DNA of 64,000 nt from JAFKKS01 sp050187875 (GCA_050187875.1 JBFWXB010000003.1:108954-172953); one strand, 5' to 3'; shown: positions 26,655 to 35,838, counted from the stretch's first letter. Notes: generated from the letters alone by a model not told the origin. Numbers and translations: made by a program.

Positions 26655-27727
26655 GTCGCACCGGTCGAGGCGAGAAGCGCCGCCTGGTGCTCCGTGACGA
26701 GCGCATCGATCACCTCCCCCAAGGCCTCGCCTTCCATCACCTGCGGCAGCTTGTAGAGGGTGAGCCCGATGCGATGGTCGGTCACGCGCCCTTGCGGGAA
26801 ATTGTACGTGCGGATGCGCTCGGACCGATCGCCCGATCCCACTTGCCCCTTGCGGTTCGCCGCGCGCTCGCTGTCGCGCCGCTCGCGCTCGAGGTCGTAG
26901 AGCTTGGTGCGCAGAAGCGCGAGCGCCTTGGCACGGTTGCGGTGCTGGGAGCGCTCCTCCTGCACGGCGACGACGATGCCGCTCGGAATATGCGTGATGC
27001 GGATCGCCGATTCCGTCTTGTTGACGTGCTGGCCGCCGGCGCCGCCTGCGCGCATCGTGTCGACCTTGAGGTCGGCCTCGTTGATGGCGATATCGACGTC
27101 CTCGGCTTCGGGCAGCACGGCGACGGTCGCAGCCGAGGTGTGGATGCGTCCCGACGCTTCCGTCGAGGGAACGCGCTGGACGCGGTGCACGCCCGATTCG
27201 AATTTCAAGCGCGCATAGACGCCGACGCCGCGAACCTCGGCGATGACTTCCTTGAGGCCGCCCATCGTTCCCTCAGCCACCGAGATCACTTCGACCTTCC
27301 AGCCCTGCTTGGCCGCATAACGCTCATACATGCGGAAGAGATCGCCGGCGAACAGCGCCGCTTCGTCACCGCCCGTCCCGGCGCGAATTTCCAAGATGAC
27401 GTTGCGTTCGTCCGCCGCATCCTTCGGCAGCAAGGCGAGCTGGATGTCCTTCTCCAGACCGGTGATCCGGGTCTCCAGTTCCGGGCGCTCGGCCTGCGCA
27501 AGGCCCCGCATCTCGGCATCGGTCGCAGCATCGCCGAGCAGCGCATCAATATCGGCAAGCTCGCTCACTGCCGCGCGATACGCCTTCACCTTCTCGACCA
27601 GCGGGCCGAGGTCCGAGAACTCGCGCGAGAGCTTCACATAGGTCTCGCGATTCGGCTGGCTCGCAAGTTCCGCCTCCACGGCCTCGCGGCGCGCGATCAA
27701 CGCATCGAGTTTCGCGGGCTGAAGCAT
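26651..27727 (-). CDS. prfA: Peptide chain release factor 1
   Basis: A 358-residue class I release factor reading UAA and UAG. The peptidyl-tRNA hydrolysis motif is RAGGAGGQHVNKTESA; the stop-codon recognition region is VQRVPSTEASGRIHTSAATV, with PST at the tripeptide position usually written P-x-T. It follows ptsP by 6 bases and overlaps prmC by 4, so ptsP-prfA-prmC form one transcription unit. Confidence 0.98.
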   Translation of the reverse strand: MLQPAKLDALIARREAVEAELASQPNRETYVKLSREFSDLGPLVEKVKAYRAAVSELADIDALLGDAATDAEMRGLAQAERPELETRITGLEKDIQLALLPKDAADERNVILEIRAGTGGDEAALFAGDLFRMYERYAAKQGWKVEVISVAEGTMGGLKEVIAEVRGVGVYARLKFESGVHRVQRVPSTEASGRIHTSAATVAVLPEAEDVDIAINEADLKVDTMRAGGAGGQHVNKTESAIRITHIPSGIVVAVQEERSQHRNRAKALALLRTKLYDLERERRDSERAANRKGQVGSGDRSERIRTYNFPQGRVTDHRIGLTLYKLPQVMEGEALGEVIDALVTEHQAALLASTGAT

Positions 27728-27733
27728 GGCCGC

Positions 27734-30001
27734 TTAAACCTGCAAGCCTTCGGCGGCGGCATAGGCGGCGAGCTCCTCGCGAACCGAGATATGACGCGGG
27801 TGACCGTTGAGCAGGCCGCGAACCAATTCACCGGCGTTTTTTGTATCGACGTCAAGCAGCATAGCCTTCACCGGCCCGAGCGACGAGGCCGAGACCGAGA
27901 GATTGCGATAGCCGAGCGCGACAAGCGCCAACGCTCCCAGCGGCGTCGCCGCCATCTCGCCGCAGAGGGTCACGGGCTTTCCGTGTTCGCGCCCCTTGTC
28001 GATGATGTCGCGCAGCGCGCGCAGCACCGGCACCGACAGCGGATCGAAGCGGTCGGCGACGAGGCTGTTGCCGCGATCGGCCGCGTAGAGGAACTGGACG
28101 AGGTCGTTCGAACCGACGGACAGGAAGTCGACGCGCGAAAGAAGTTCGTCCAGTTGATAGAGCAGCGCCGGCACCTCGACCATGGCGCCAATTTCGATCC
28201 GCTCGGGCAGGACGTGATTGTGCTTGCGCAGATGCGTCAGCTCGAATTCGACCAAGGCCTTTGCGCGATCGTATTCGTCGATCGCGGAGACCATCGGGAA
28301 CATCAGCTTCAGGCGCCGGCCGGAGGCGGCGCGCAGCAGCGCGCGTATCTGGCTGCGCAGCAATCCCGGCCGGTCAAGGCCAAGCCGGATCGCGCGCCAG
28401 CCGAGCGCCGGGTTCTCCTCCTCCACGGCGTGCATATAAGGGAGTACCTTGTCGCCGCCGATATCGAGCGTGCGGAACGTCACCGGGCGCTCGCCGGCGG
28501 CGTTGAGCACGTCCTTATAGAGCCGCAGCTGTTCGCTGGTGCGCGGAAATGCCGCTGCGACCATGAATTGCAGCTCCGTACGGAAGAGGCCGATGCCCGC
28601 GGCGCCGGTCTCGCTGATATGCGGCAGATCGACGAACAGACCCGCATTGAGCAGAAGCGTGATCTCGGCGCCGTCGCGGGTGATGCAAGGCTTGTCGCGC
28701 AGCGCGCGGTACTGCGCCTGGCGCCGCGCGCGAAAGCGGACCTTTTCCGCGTAGGCGCGCTCGATGTCGATCGCCGGACGGATATGGACATCGCCGGTCG
28801 TGCCTTCGACGATGATCGCATCGCCCGGGTCCACCATGCTGGCGACATTTTCGATCTGACCGACCGCGGCGATGCCGAGCGCGCGCGCGACGATGGTGAC
28901 GTGCGAGGTCGGGGCGCCCTCTTCGAGGATCAGCCCGCGCAGCCGCGACCGGTCGTAGTCGAGCAAAGCCGCCGGCCCCATGGTGCGCGCGACCAGGATC
29001 GCGTTCTCCGGCAGATGCTCCTTCGCCGGAGCATGATCTTGTCCAACGAGCTGGCGCATCAGCCGATTGGCAAGGTCGTCGAGATCGTGCAGGCGCTCGC
29101 GCAGATACGGATCGGTTTGGCGCACCATGCGCGCGCGCGTATCGGATTGCACACGCTCGACCGCCGCCTCGGCCGTGAGACCCGTCAGCACCGCCTCGCG
29201 CATGCGATGCAGCCAGCCGCGGTCGTAGGCGAACATGCGGAAGGTCTCGAGCACCTCGCGGTGCTCGCCGCCGTCGGCGACGTCGCCGCGCGCGAGCATG
29301 TCATCAAGATCGGCCTGCAGCGTCGCGACCGCGCTGTCGAGCCGCGCGACTTCTTTCTGCACATCGTCGGCGATGAAATTGGTGATGACGACACGCGGTT
29401 CATGCAGCACAACGTGGCCAAGCGCGATGCCGTCCGATAACGCAAGGCCCTTGAGATGCATTTGGCTGCGGACGGCCGGCTCGGCGCCGGGCCGCGCCAG
29501 CGCCGAGAGCTCGCCCGAGGCGATCATCTCGGCGAGCACCATCGCCGTCGTCTGCAGCGCCTCGACCTCCTCCTCGGAGTAGGTGCGGTGGGCGCGGTTC
29601 TGGACGTCGAGAACGCCGAGCGTGTTGCCGGCGCGCAGAATCGGCACGCCGAGGAACGAGTGGTAGATCTCCTCGCCCGTCTCCGGCCGATACGAGAACG
29701 CCGGATGCGTCTGCGCGTCGGAAAGGTTGATCGCGCTCGCCTCGCGGGCGACGAGGCCGACGAGGCCCTCGTCGGCGTTGATCACGGTCTGGTGGACGGC
29801 GTCGCGGTTCAGACCTTCGGTCGCGTACAGTTCAAGCGTGCCGTCAACGCGCAAGACGTAAACGGAGCACACCTCCGCCACCATATTGGCGGCGATCAGT
29901 ACAACGATCTTGTCGAGGCGTTCCTGCGCGCTGACCGGCTCCGCCATCACTTCGCGAAGGCGGCGCAACAGCACGCGCGGACCGCCTAGCGCGCCACGCA
30001 T
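27734..30001 (-). CDS. ptsP: Phosphoenolpyruvate-protein phosphotransferase PtsP (EI-Ntr)
   Basis: 755 residues: a GAF domain at ~20-165 (EVCSVYVLRVDGTLELYATEGL) joined to the complete enzyme I. The phospho-His is in APTSHVTIVARALGIAAVG at ~360-378; FRTELQFM and GSNDLVQFLYAADRG carry the PEP-site Arg, Asn and Asp. It phosphorylates NPr from PEP, starting the nitrogen PTS; in alphaproteobacteria the GAF domain senses glutamine. The ATG at 30001 gives the usual rhizobial start MRGALGGPRVLLRRLREVM. The 279 bases upstream, before lysC ends, hold no gene. Confidence 0.97.
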   Translation of the reverse strand: MRGALGGPRVLLRRLREVMAEPVSAQERLDKIVVLIAANMVAEVCSVYVLRVDGTLELYATEGLNRDAVHQTVINADEGLVGLVAREASAINLSDAQTHPAFSYRPETGEEIYHSFLGVPILRAGNTLGVLDVQNRAHRTYSEEEVEALQTTAMVLAEMIASGELSALARPGAEPAVRSQMHLKGLALSDGIALGHVVLHEPRVVITNFIADDVQKEVARLDSAVATLQADLDDMLARGDVADGGEHREVLETFRMFAYDRGWLHRMREAVLTGLTAEAAVERVQSDTRARMVRQTDPYLRERLHDLDDLANRLMRQLVGQDHAPAKEHLPENAILVARTMGPAALLDYDRSRLRGLILEEGAPTSHVTIVARALGIAAVGQIENVASMVDPGDAIIVEGTTGDVHIRPAIDIERAYAEKVRFRARRQAQYRALRDKPCITRDGAEITLLLNAGLFVDLPHISETGAAGIGLFRTELQFMVAAAFPRTSEQLRLYKDVLNAAGERPVTFRTLDIGGDKVLPYMHAVEEENPALGWRAIRLGLDRPGLLRSQIRALLRAASGRRLKLMFPMVSAIDEYDRAKALVEFELTHLRKHNHVLPERIEIGAMVEVPALLYQLDELLSRVDFLSVGSNDLVQFLYAADRGNSLVADRFDPLSVPVLRALRDIIDKGREHGKPVTLCGEMAATPLGALALVALGYRNLSVSASSLGPVKAMLLDVDTKNAGELVRGLLNGHPRHISVREELAAYAAAEGLQV

Positions 30002-30280
30002 CGACGTGAGGTCCTCTCAGGCCGCAATCCGGCCGCGCAAACGCGCCCCGGCTCTTTTTGCCTTGGCCGCCGTGCCCGTGCGCCGCGGCAGCTCTGTCTC
30101 GCCGTATAGCCAATGGCGCGCCGGGGGAGCAAGCCTAAGCTGTAGCCATAAGAAATCACCGCCGCGTGAGGGCGATCCGCAGCGGCAAAAGCCTGGAACG
30201 CTTCTACAAATCAGGACCGCCTGTGCCCTGCGCTGGCGAATTTTTGCTGCAACGCGGCAATTTGCGGGATAATTACGAGA

Positions 30281-31534
30281 TTACTTGTCCAACCCGTAAA
30301 GGGTGTGGAGCGTGCGGACGGCGAGCTCGGTATAGGCCGCGTCGATCAGGATGGAGAATTTGATCTCCGACGTGGTGATCGCGCGGATATTGATCCCGCG
30401 TTCAGCCAAAGCGCTAAAGGCCTTGGCGGCGACGCCGGCATGGCTACGCATGCCGATGCCGATGACCGACACCTTGGCGACATCGGTCGCGCCGTCGACA
30501 CGTTCGTATCCGATCTTTCCGTGCGATTTCTTGAGCACCTCGCGCGCACGATCGTAATCCGCGGCCGGTACGGTAAAGGTAAGGTCCGTCGTCGCGCCGT
30601 CGGCGGAGACGTTCTGCACGATCATATCGACATTGATGCTGGCGTCGGCGAGCGGGCCGAAGATCGCTGCGGCGACGCCGGGCTTATCCTGCACGCGCCG
30701 GATCGAGATTTGCGCCTCGTCCTTCGAGAAGGCGATCCCGGTGACCACCTGTTGTTCCACGATCTCCTCCTCGTCACAGATCAGAGTACCCGGCGGCTGA
30801 TTGGCGTGCGGGTCGATATCCTCGGGCTTGTCGAAGCTCGAGCGCACGAAAATGCGAACATTGTGCACGGTGCCAAGCTCGACCGAGCGGACCTGCAGCA
30901 CCTTGGCGCCAAGGGAGGCAAGCTCCAGCATCTCCTCGAAGGCGATGCGATCGAGCCGGCGGGCGCGCGGGACGACGCGCGGGTCGGTCGTGTAGACGCC
31001 ATCCACGTCGGTATAGATATCGCAGCGGTCGGCCTGGATCGCGGCGGCGATCGCGACCGCCGAGGTGTCCGAGCCGCCGCGGCCGAGCGTGGTGATGCGG
31101 CCCGTTTCCTTGTACACCCCCTGGAAGCCGGAGATGACCGCGACTTCCTTGCGCTCCTTGAATCGCTTGATCAGCTCGGCGCCATTGACGTCGAGAATGC
31201 GGGCGGAGCCGTGGGCGTTGGAGGTCAAGATCGGGAGCTGCCAGCCCTGCCAGGAGCGCGCCGTCACGCCCATCGCCTCCAGCGTCATCGCCAGAAGCCC
31301 CGACGTGATCTGCTCGCCGGCCGCGACCACGGTGTCGTATTCGCGCGCGTCATGCAGCGGCGCCGCCTCGCGGCACCAGGCGACCATCTCGTTGGTCTTT
31401 CCCGCCATGGCGGAGACGACGACGGCGACCTCATGGCCAGCGTCATATTCCCGCTTCACGTGACGGGCCACGTTGCGGATCCGTTCGACGTCGGCGACGG
31501 ACGTTCCGCCGAATTTCATGACCAGCCGAGCCAT
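30281..31534 (-). CDS. lysC: Aspartate kinase
   Basis: A 417-residue enzyme phosphorylating aspartate, the first step to lysine, threonine and methionine. The kinase start is VMKFGGTSVAD; TLGRGGSDTSAVAIAAA and YTDVDGVYTTDPR are the nucleotide/aspartate-binding parts. Two ACT domains follow (~265-405), with GIAFSKDEAQISI and IGMRSHAGVAAKAFSALAERGINI, the sites of feedback inhibition by lysine and/or threonine. It is upstream of ptsP on the same strand, a conserved order in Hyphomicrobiales. Confidence 0.97.
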   Translation of the reverse strand: MARLVMKFGGTSVADVERIRNVARHVKREYDAGHEVAVVVSAMAGKTNEMVAWCREAAPLHDAREYDTVVAAGEQITSGLLAMTLEAMGVTARSWQGWQLPILTSNAHGSARILDVNGAELIKRFKERKEVAVISGFQGVYKETGRITTLGRGGSDTSAVAIAAAIQADRCDIYTDVDGVYTTDPRVVPRARRLDRIAFEEMLELASLGAKVLQVRSVELGTVHNVRIFVRSSFDKPEDIDPHANQPPGTLICDEEEIVEQQVVTGIAFSKDEAQISIRRVQDKPGVAAAIFGPLADASINVDMIVQNVSADGATTDLTFTVPAADYDRAREVLKKSHGKIGYERVDGATDVAKVSVIGIGMRSHAGVAAKAFSALAERGINIRAITTSEIKFSILIDAAYTELAVRTLHTLYGLDK

Positions 31535-31689
31535 TTTAATCTGGCAGCCTACCTACTGTGCGTGTCGGTGGGACGGGCCTTAAAAGAAGCCGGCCCGAAA
31601 GCGCGCGTATTCATAACGGCGGCCCCGCAGGCCCGCAACCGTCAACACAGGTCAGTTTCGGTAGGCTTCTGGAAGGGGGTTTTTACCGG

Positions 31690-32346
31690 TCAGGCGGCTT
31701 TGCGAACGGTCGGCACATGCGCCGCGATCTTGCGCAGATCGCCGACGAAACGCTGGAATTCCGCCCTTTTCGCCGCTGGGTCGGGCTGGCGCAGGAGCGA
31801 CGAGGGGTGCACCGTGATGAAGCCCGGCACGCCCTCCCGAAAGGTCATCAGCTTCGCCCGCTCCCGCGAGATCGTCACATTGCGGCCGGTCAGGGCCCGC
31901 GCGGCTGTCGCACCGAGCGCCACGGTCAGTTCCGGCGCGACGAGCGCCAATTCCTGGTCCAGCCACCAGCGGCAGGCCTCGATCTCGGCGGAGTTCGGTT
32001 TCTTGTGCAGGCGCTTCTTGCCGCGCGGCTCGAATTTGAAGTGCTTGACCGCATTGGTGACGTAGACCTGGGCGCGGTCCACGCCGGCCTCCTCCAGCGC
32101 ACGATCGAGCAACTGTCCGGCTGGGCCGACGAAAGGACGACCGGCTAAGTCCTCCTGGTCGCCCGGCTGCTCGCCGACAAAAATCACCGGCGCATGGCGC
32201 GGGCCTTCGCCGAACACCGTCTGCGTCGCGTGTGCGAAGAGCGGGCAGCGCTCACAGACCGCCGCCTGCTTCTCCAGCTTGGACAAGCTCCCCGCTGGCG
32301 GCGGCGTTTCCGTGGATGAGAAGAGATCGGGATCCGACCGAGCCAT
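31690..32346 (-). CDS. udgX: UdgX-type uracil-DNA glycosylase (uracil-DNA crosslinking family)
   Basis: A 218-residue family 4-like UDG. The uracil pocket is VGEQPGDQEDLAGRPFVGPAG (GEQPGDQ at 58-64) and the DNA-binding HPSSLLR is near the end. The insertion KKRLHKKPNSAE, with His114, matches the R-loop of UdgX, whose His forms a covalent bond to the abasic sugar after removing uracil. Iron-sulphur ligands appear as Cys31, Cys34 and Cys125, with His102 (VKHFKF) where ordinary family 4 enzymes have a Cys. It lies 155 bases beyond the lysC start on the same strand and is probably separately expressed. The covalent chemistry is known for the family, not shown for this protein. Confidence 0.9.
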   Translation of the reverse strand: MARSDPDLFSSTETPPPAGSLSKLEKQAAVCERCPLFAHATQTVFGEGPRHAPVIFVGEQPGDQEDLAGRPFVGPAGQLLDRALEEAGVDRAQVYVTNAVKHFKFEPRGKKRLHKKPNSAEIEACRWWLDQELALVAPELTVALGATAARALTGRNVTISRERAKLMTFREGVPGFITVHPSSLLRQPDPAAKRAEFQRFVGDLRKIAAHVPTVRKAA

Positions 32347-32364
32347 GATGCGCCGTTGTTTCTC

Positions 32365-32413
32365 GCAATTCCGGACAGAAAACCGGTTCCCACTTTTCCT
32401 GGAATTGCTCTAG
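32365..32413. repeat. Palindromic element, second copy of the GAAAACCGGTT core family
   Basis: Outer arms GCAATTCC/GGAATTGC around ACAGAAAACCGGTTCCCAC and ending CTCTAG. The core is shared with 24553-24602; the arms differ but stay complementary. Confidence 0.75.
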
Positions 32414-32491
32414 CCGTCAGGCCGGAAACGAAAGGCCTCCGGAGAAGGTTCCGATCGGCCGCTTCGGCCCACAAATCGCATGTCTGTCCGC

Positions 32492-33334
32492 TCAGCGGAT
32501 GCCCGCGCGCATGAAGCTCTGCACGAACTGGCGCTGGAACAGAAGGAAGCCGATCAGCAAGGGCGCGGCGGTCATCAAGGTCGCCGCGCAGATGATCGAC
32601 CAGTCGACGCCCTGATCGGTTGAGGAGAAGACCTGCAGGCCGACCGTGAGCGGACGCGCCTCGACGGAGTTCGTCACGATCAGCGGCCAGAGGAAGTTAT
32701 TCCAATGGTAGCTCACGGAGACGAGGCCGTAGGCGATGTAGATCGGGCGCGCGAGCGGGACGTAGACCTTCAGGAGGATCTGCAGCGGCCCTGCCCCCTC
32801 GACGCGAGCGGCGTCGTCGAGCTCGCGCGGCACCGCCTTGAAGGTCTGGCGCATCAGGAAGATGCCGAAGGCCGACGCGACGTAAGGGAGCGCGATTGCC
32901 GGGATCGAATCGAGGATGCCGAGCTTGCCCATGGTGCGGTAGTTCTCGACGATGAGAACATCCGGCATGATCATGAGCTGCATCAGCACCAGCGCGAAAG
33001 CGATCTCGCGCCCTGCGAATGTAAAGCGCGCAAACGCGTAAGCTGCGAGCGTGCAGAGCACGAGCTGACAGGCGAGGATCAGCGTCACCAAGGCGAAGGT
33101 GTTGAGGAAGTAGCGCGCGAAGGGCGCGGCATTCCAGGCCGCGACGAAGTTCTCCAGCGTCAGCGGCGCGGTCAGATCGAAGCGTGTGGAATACGCGGAC
33201 GGGTGGAACGCCGTCCAGATCGCGTAGAGGAGCGGCAGCAGCCAGAGAATGGCGAGCAGCCATGCGCCGGCCGTTTCCAGCGCAAGACCGAAGCCGCGCG
33301 GCTGATACGGCATCGTGGGCGCGCGAGCGGTCAC
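32492..33334 (-). CDS. ABC transporter permease, UgpE/MalG-like
   Basis: 280 residues with six membrane segments. The EAA loop that docks on the ATPase is ELDDAARVEGAGPLQILLKVYVPL (E-x3-A-x2-G type). It ends with FVQSFMRAGIR (compare the FV-x-G-L-x2-GAVK ending of MalG/UgpE proteins). The start is uncertain: GTG at 33334 or ATG at 33313, neither with a strong ribosome site, and a repeat element sits immediately upstream. It is the last gene of the importer operon. Confidence 0.92.
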   Translation of the reverse strand: MTARAPTMPYQPRGFGLALETAGAWLLAILWLLPLLYAIWTAFHPSAYSTRFDLTAPLTLENFVAAWNAAPFARYFLNTFALVTLILACQLVLCTLAAYAFARFTFAGREIAFALVLMQLMIMPDVLIVENYRTMGKLGILDSIPAIALPYVASAFGIFLMRQTFKAVPRELDDAARVEGAGPLQILLKVYVPLARPIYIAYGLVSVSYHWNNFLWPLIVTNSVEARPLTVGLQVFSSTDQGVDWSIICAATLMTAAPLLIGFLLFQRQFVQSFMRAGIR

Positions 33335-33355
33335 GGGAGTGCACTTCGTTCGATC

Positions 33356-33518
33356 GTCATTCCGGGGCGCGCCACCGATCTCGGGTTTACCCGAGATCGG
33401 TGGTTTAAGCGCGCAAGTCGGCAGCAGCCGACTTGTGGTGGCGCGAGCCCGGAATCCATAACCCCGGCTGCGGCGTATGGATTCCGGACTTGCCGCTGCG
33501 CGGCAATCCGGAATGACA
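33356..33518. repeat. Mosaic palindromic repeat, long form, inside the ABC operon
   Basis: Bounded by GTCATTCCGG and CCGGAATGAC. Inside are CACCGATCTCGGG/CCCGAGATCGGTG and AAGTCGGC-agca-GCCGACTT hairpins, then GGAATCCATA and TGGATTCCGG segments. The same modules occur in reverse order at 57180-57345; short forms without the two extra hairpins are at 42321 and 57738. It separates the two permease genes. Confidence 0.8.
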
Positions 33519-33527
33519 GGAGATTCC

Positions 33528-34412
33528 TCATCGGTAATGCACCCGGCGCTCGAGGAAGAGATATTGCCCGAGCGCGACCGCCGCGAGCAGCGCCAGAAGC
33601 ACGACCGTCAGGGCCGCCGCATAGGCCGAGTCCCAAAATTTGAAGCCGACTTCATAGATGTAGAACAAGAGCAGTGAGGTCGCGTTGTCGGGGCCGCCGC
33701 GGGTCATGACGATGATGTGGTCGACGGTGCGGAACGCGTTGATCACCGCGTTGACGAGGACGAACAGCGTCGTCGGCATCAGCAGCGGGAACTGCACGCG
33801 GCGAAAGTAGGCCCAGCGCGACGCGCCTTCGAGGGCGGCCGCTTCGGCGAGCACAGGCGAAATCTGCTGGAGCGCGGCGAGGTAGAAGATCATGAAGAAG
33901 CCCGCCTCCTTCCAGATCGTGACGACGATGACGCAGGCAAGCGCCGTGTCCGGTGAGCCGAGCCAGTTGTGCGCGGGCAGACCGAAGAGGCCGAGCACCT
34001 GCTCCAGCAATCCGTATTGCGGCGTGTAGAAGAAGAGCCAGATGTTCGCGACCGCGATCATCGGCAGCACCGTCGGCGTAAAATACGCCATGCGGATGAG
34101 CGCACGCCCGGCGATGCGGTCGTTGACCCACACCGCCATCAAGAGCGCGAGCGCGATCGAGACCGGGATGGTGCCGAGCGCGTACCAGAGATTGTTGAGG
34201 AGCGACTGCCAGAAGATCGGATCGGCGACCATCTGCTGGTAGTTGTCGGCGCCGACGAAGATCGAGCGCCGCCGCCCGCGCGGCGTCGAGTAGAGGCTAT
34301 CGATCAGCGTGCCGATCGCCGGCCAGTGCGTGAACAGCACCAGCAGCGCCATGGCAGGCAGCAAGAGCAGCCAGGCGTGCAGGGCTTCGAGGCGGTTGCG
34401 GCGACCGGTCAC
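33528..34412 (-). CDS. ABC transporter permease, UgpA/MalF-like
   Basis: 294 residues, six membrane segments starting at ~12-32. The ATPase-docking loop reads LAEAAALEGASRWAYFRRVQFPLL. The GTG start at 34412 is preceded by GGAGAAGGTTAG. It pairs with the downstream permease to form the membrane channel of the importer. Dispersed hairpin repeats lie on both sides of this gene, which is unusual inside an operon and could alter relative expression. Confidence 0.92.
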   Translation of the reverse strand: MTGRRNRLEALHAWLLLLPAMALLVLFTHWPAIGTLIDSLYSTPRGRRRSIFVGADNYQQMVADPIFWQSLLNNLWYALGTIPVSIALALLMAVWVNDRIAGRALIRMAYFTPTVLPMIAVANIWLFFYTPQYGLLEQVLGLFGLPAHNWLGSPDTALACVIVVTIWKEAGFFMIFYLAALQQISPVLAEAAALEGASRWAYFRRVQFPLLMPTTLFVLVNAVINAFRTVDHIIVMTRGGPDNATSLLLFYIYEVGFKFWDSAYAAALTVVLLALLAAVALGQYLFLERRVHYR

Positions 34413-34424
34413 CTAACCTTCTCC

Positions 34425-34508
34425 GTCATGCCCGCACTTGTTGCGGGCATCCACGTCTTAAATTGACGCGAAGAAAGACGTGGATGGCCGGGACAAGCCC
34501 GGCCATGG
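34425..34508. repeat. Dispersed multi-hairpin repeat (GTCATGCCCGC type) inside the ABC operon
   Basis: Three consecutive hairpins: ATGCCCGC-acttgtt-GCGGGCAT, ACGTCTT/AAGACGT with a 15-base loop, and GGCCGGG-acaag-CCCGGCC. It lies between the binding-protein gene and the first permease gene, where such structures often reduce downstream expression or protect the upstream message. Confidence 0.75.
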
Positions 34509-34548
34509 CGCCGGAACTGGACGCGAGTCTTGCGTCTCACCTGAGACG

Positions 34549-35838
34549 TCACCGATACGGCTTGAGCAGCCGCTCGGCTTCCGCCTGCGAATCCTTCATC
34601 GCCTGCTCCGGCGATTTGGAGCCGGTGAGCGCCGCCTGCAGCCCATCATTGAGCGCCTTGGTGACGCGCTGGTTGTCGTGCGTCGAGAGTTCCGCGACCG
34701 AGAATTTCAGTTGGTCGCGCGCGACCGCAGCCGGCGGGAAGTCGGCGACATACTTCTTCATCGCGGCCGTCTCCCAAGCATCCGGGCGCACGGCGACATA
34801 GCCGGTATCGATGCCCCACTGCGCGGCGCGCTCGGGCGACGTCATCCACTGCGCGAATTTGAGCGAAGCTTCCTGCTGCTCCTTCGTCGTCTTCTTGAAG
34901 ACGTAGAAATTGCCGCCGCCGGTCGGCGAGCCGCGCCGCTTGTTCGCCGGCAGCATCGCGACGCCGAAGGGGAACGGCGCGTTCTTGCGCACGTTGGTCA
35001 GATTGCCCGTCGTCGTCCACATCATCGCGGTCTTCTTCTCGAAGAAGTCCTTCGGCGTCGTGCCCCATTCGACGACGCCCGGCGCCATCACCTTCTGCTT
35101 GCGGCCGAGGTCGACCCAGCGCTGCAAAGCTTCAATGACTCCGGGCTTGTCGAAGAAGGTCTTGGTGCCTTCGGCGTTCATCAGGATCGCGTCGTTCGGA
35201 GTCGTCAGCCCCTGGAACAGCCAATAGGGGAAGCCCGAAGACGGGATCTGCATGCCCCATTGCGTCGTATTGCCGGAGCCATCGCGCTTGGTGAGCTTCT
35301 CGGCGAAGGCCGTCTCTTCCTTCCAGTTCTCCGGCGCCTTCTCGGGATCGAGGCCGGCTTCCTTGAACGCGTCCTTGTTCCAGTAGAGGACGATGGTCGA
35401 GCGCTGGAAGGGGATGCCCCAGGTCTTGCCGCCAGTCTGGCTGTTTTCCATGAACGCCGGGAAGAAGCTCTTGATCCACGCCTTGTCGGCGTCACTCTTC
35501 ACCGAATCGTCGAACGGCGTGATCGCCTCCTCGTCGATCAGCGAGAACATGTCGGTCGAGAGGAGCACCGCGGTCGATGGCGGATTGCCGGCCTTGTGCG
35601 CGGTGAGCGCCTTGACGATCGTCTCCTGATAGGTGCCGGAATAGATCGGCTTCACGGTGATGCCGGGGTTCTCCTTCTGGAAGTCTGCGGCATAGCCGTC
35701 GATGATCTTGGTGATCGGCCCGCCGACAGCGACCGGAAAGAAGAACGATATCTCCGTCGCCGCACGCACGATCGCCGGCTTCGCCAGCGCACCGCCCGCG
35801 AGCGCGGTCGCTCCAATCAAGAATTTTCGCCGATCCAT
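34549..35838 (-). CDS. ABC transporter extracellular solute-binding protein (UgpB/MalE-like)
   Basis: A 429-residue periplasmic binding protein. The start MDRRKFLIGATALAGGALA is a twin-arginine (Tat) signal, unusual but not rare in rhizobial binding proteins. AVGGPITKIIDGYAADFQKENPGI and WGIPFQRSTIVLYWNKDAF are typical of the family that binds oligosaccharides or glycerol-3-phosphate. The ATG at 35838 is preceded by GGGAGGAAGAGA; the frame is open further upstream but without similarity. It follows the ATPase gene by 43 bases. The ligand cannot be told from sequence. Confidence 0.94.
   Translation of the reverse strand: MDRRKFLIGATALAGGALAKPAIVRAATEISFFFPVAVGGPITKIIDGYAADFQKENPGITVKPIYSGTYQETIVKALTAHKAGNPPSTAVLLSTDMFSLIDEEAITPFDDSVKSDADKAWIKSFFPAFMENSQTGGKTWGIPFQRSTIVLYWNKDAFKEAGLDPEKAPENWKEETAFAEKLTKRDGSGNTTQWGMQIPSSGFPYWLFQGLTTPNDAILMNAEGTKTFFDKPGVIEALQRWVDLGRKQKVMAPGVVEWGTTPKDFFEKKTAMMWTTTGNLTNVRKNAPFPFGVAMLPANKRRGSPTGGGNFYVFKKTTKEQQEASLKFAQWMTSPERAAQWGIDTGYVAVRPDAWETAAMKKYVADFPPAAVARDQLKFSVAELSTHDNQRVTKALNDGLQAALTGSKSPEQAMKDSQAEAERLLKPYR

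Noticed and set aside
29014..29045. GGAGCATGATCTTGTCC inside ptsP resembles the start of the palindromic element at 24553
   Set aside because: Only one arm is present, and the encoded segment fits the normal length of PtsP, so an inserted element is unlikely.
26687..29440. Long plus-strand open frame (about 900 codons) opposite prfA and ptsP
   Set aside because: High-GC coding shadow: no recognisable domain, Arg/Ala/Asp-rich composition, and both opposite genes are certain.
30002..30280. Gap between ptsP and lysC searched for a riboswitch or small RNA
   Set aside because: No recognisable fold or conserved motif; treated as ordinary intergenic sequence.
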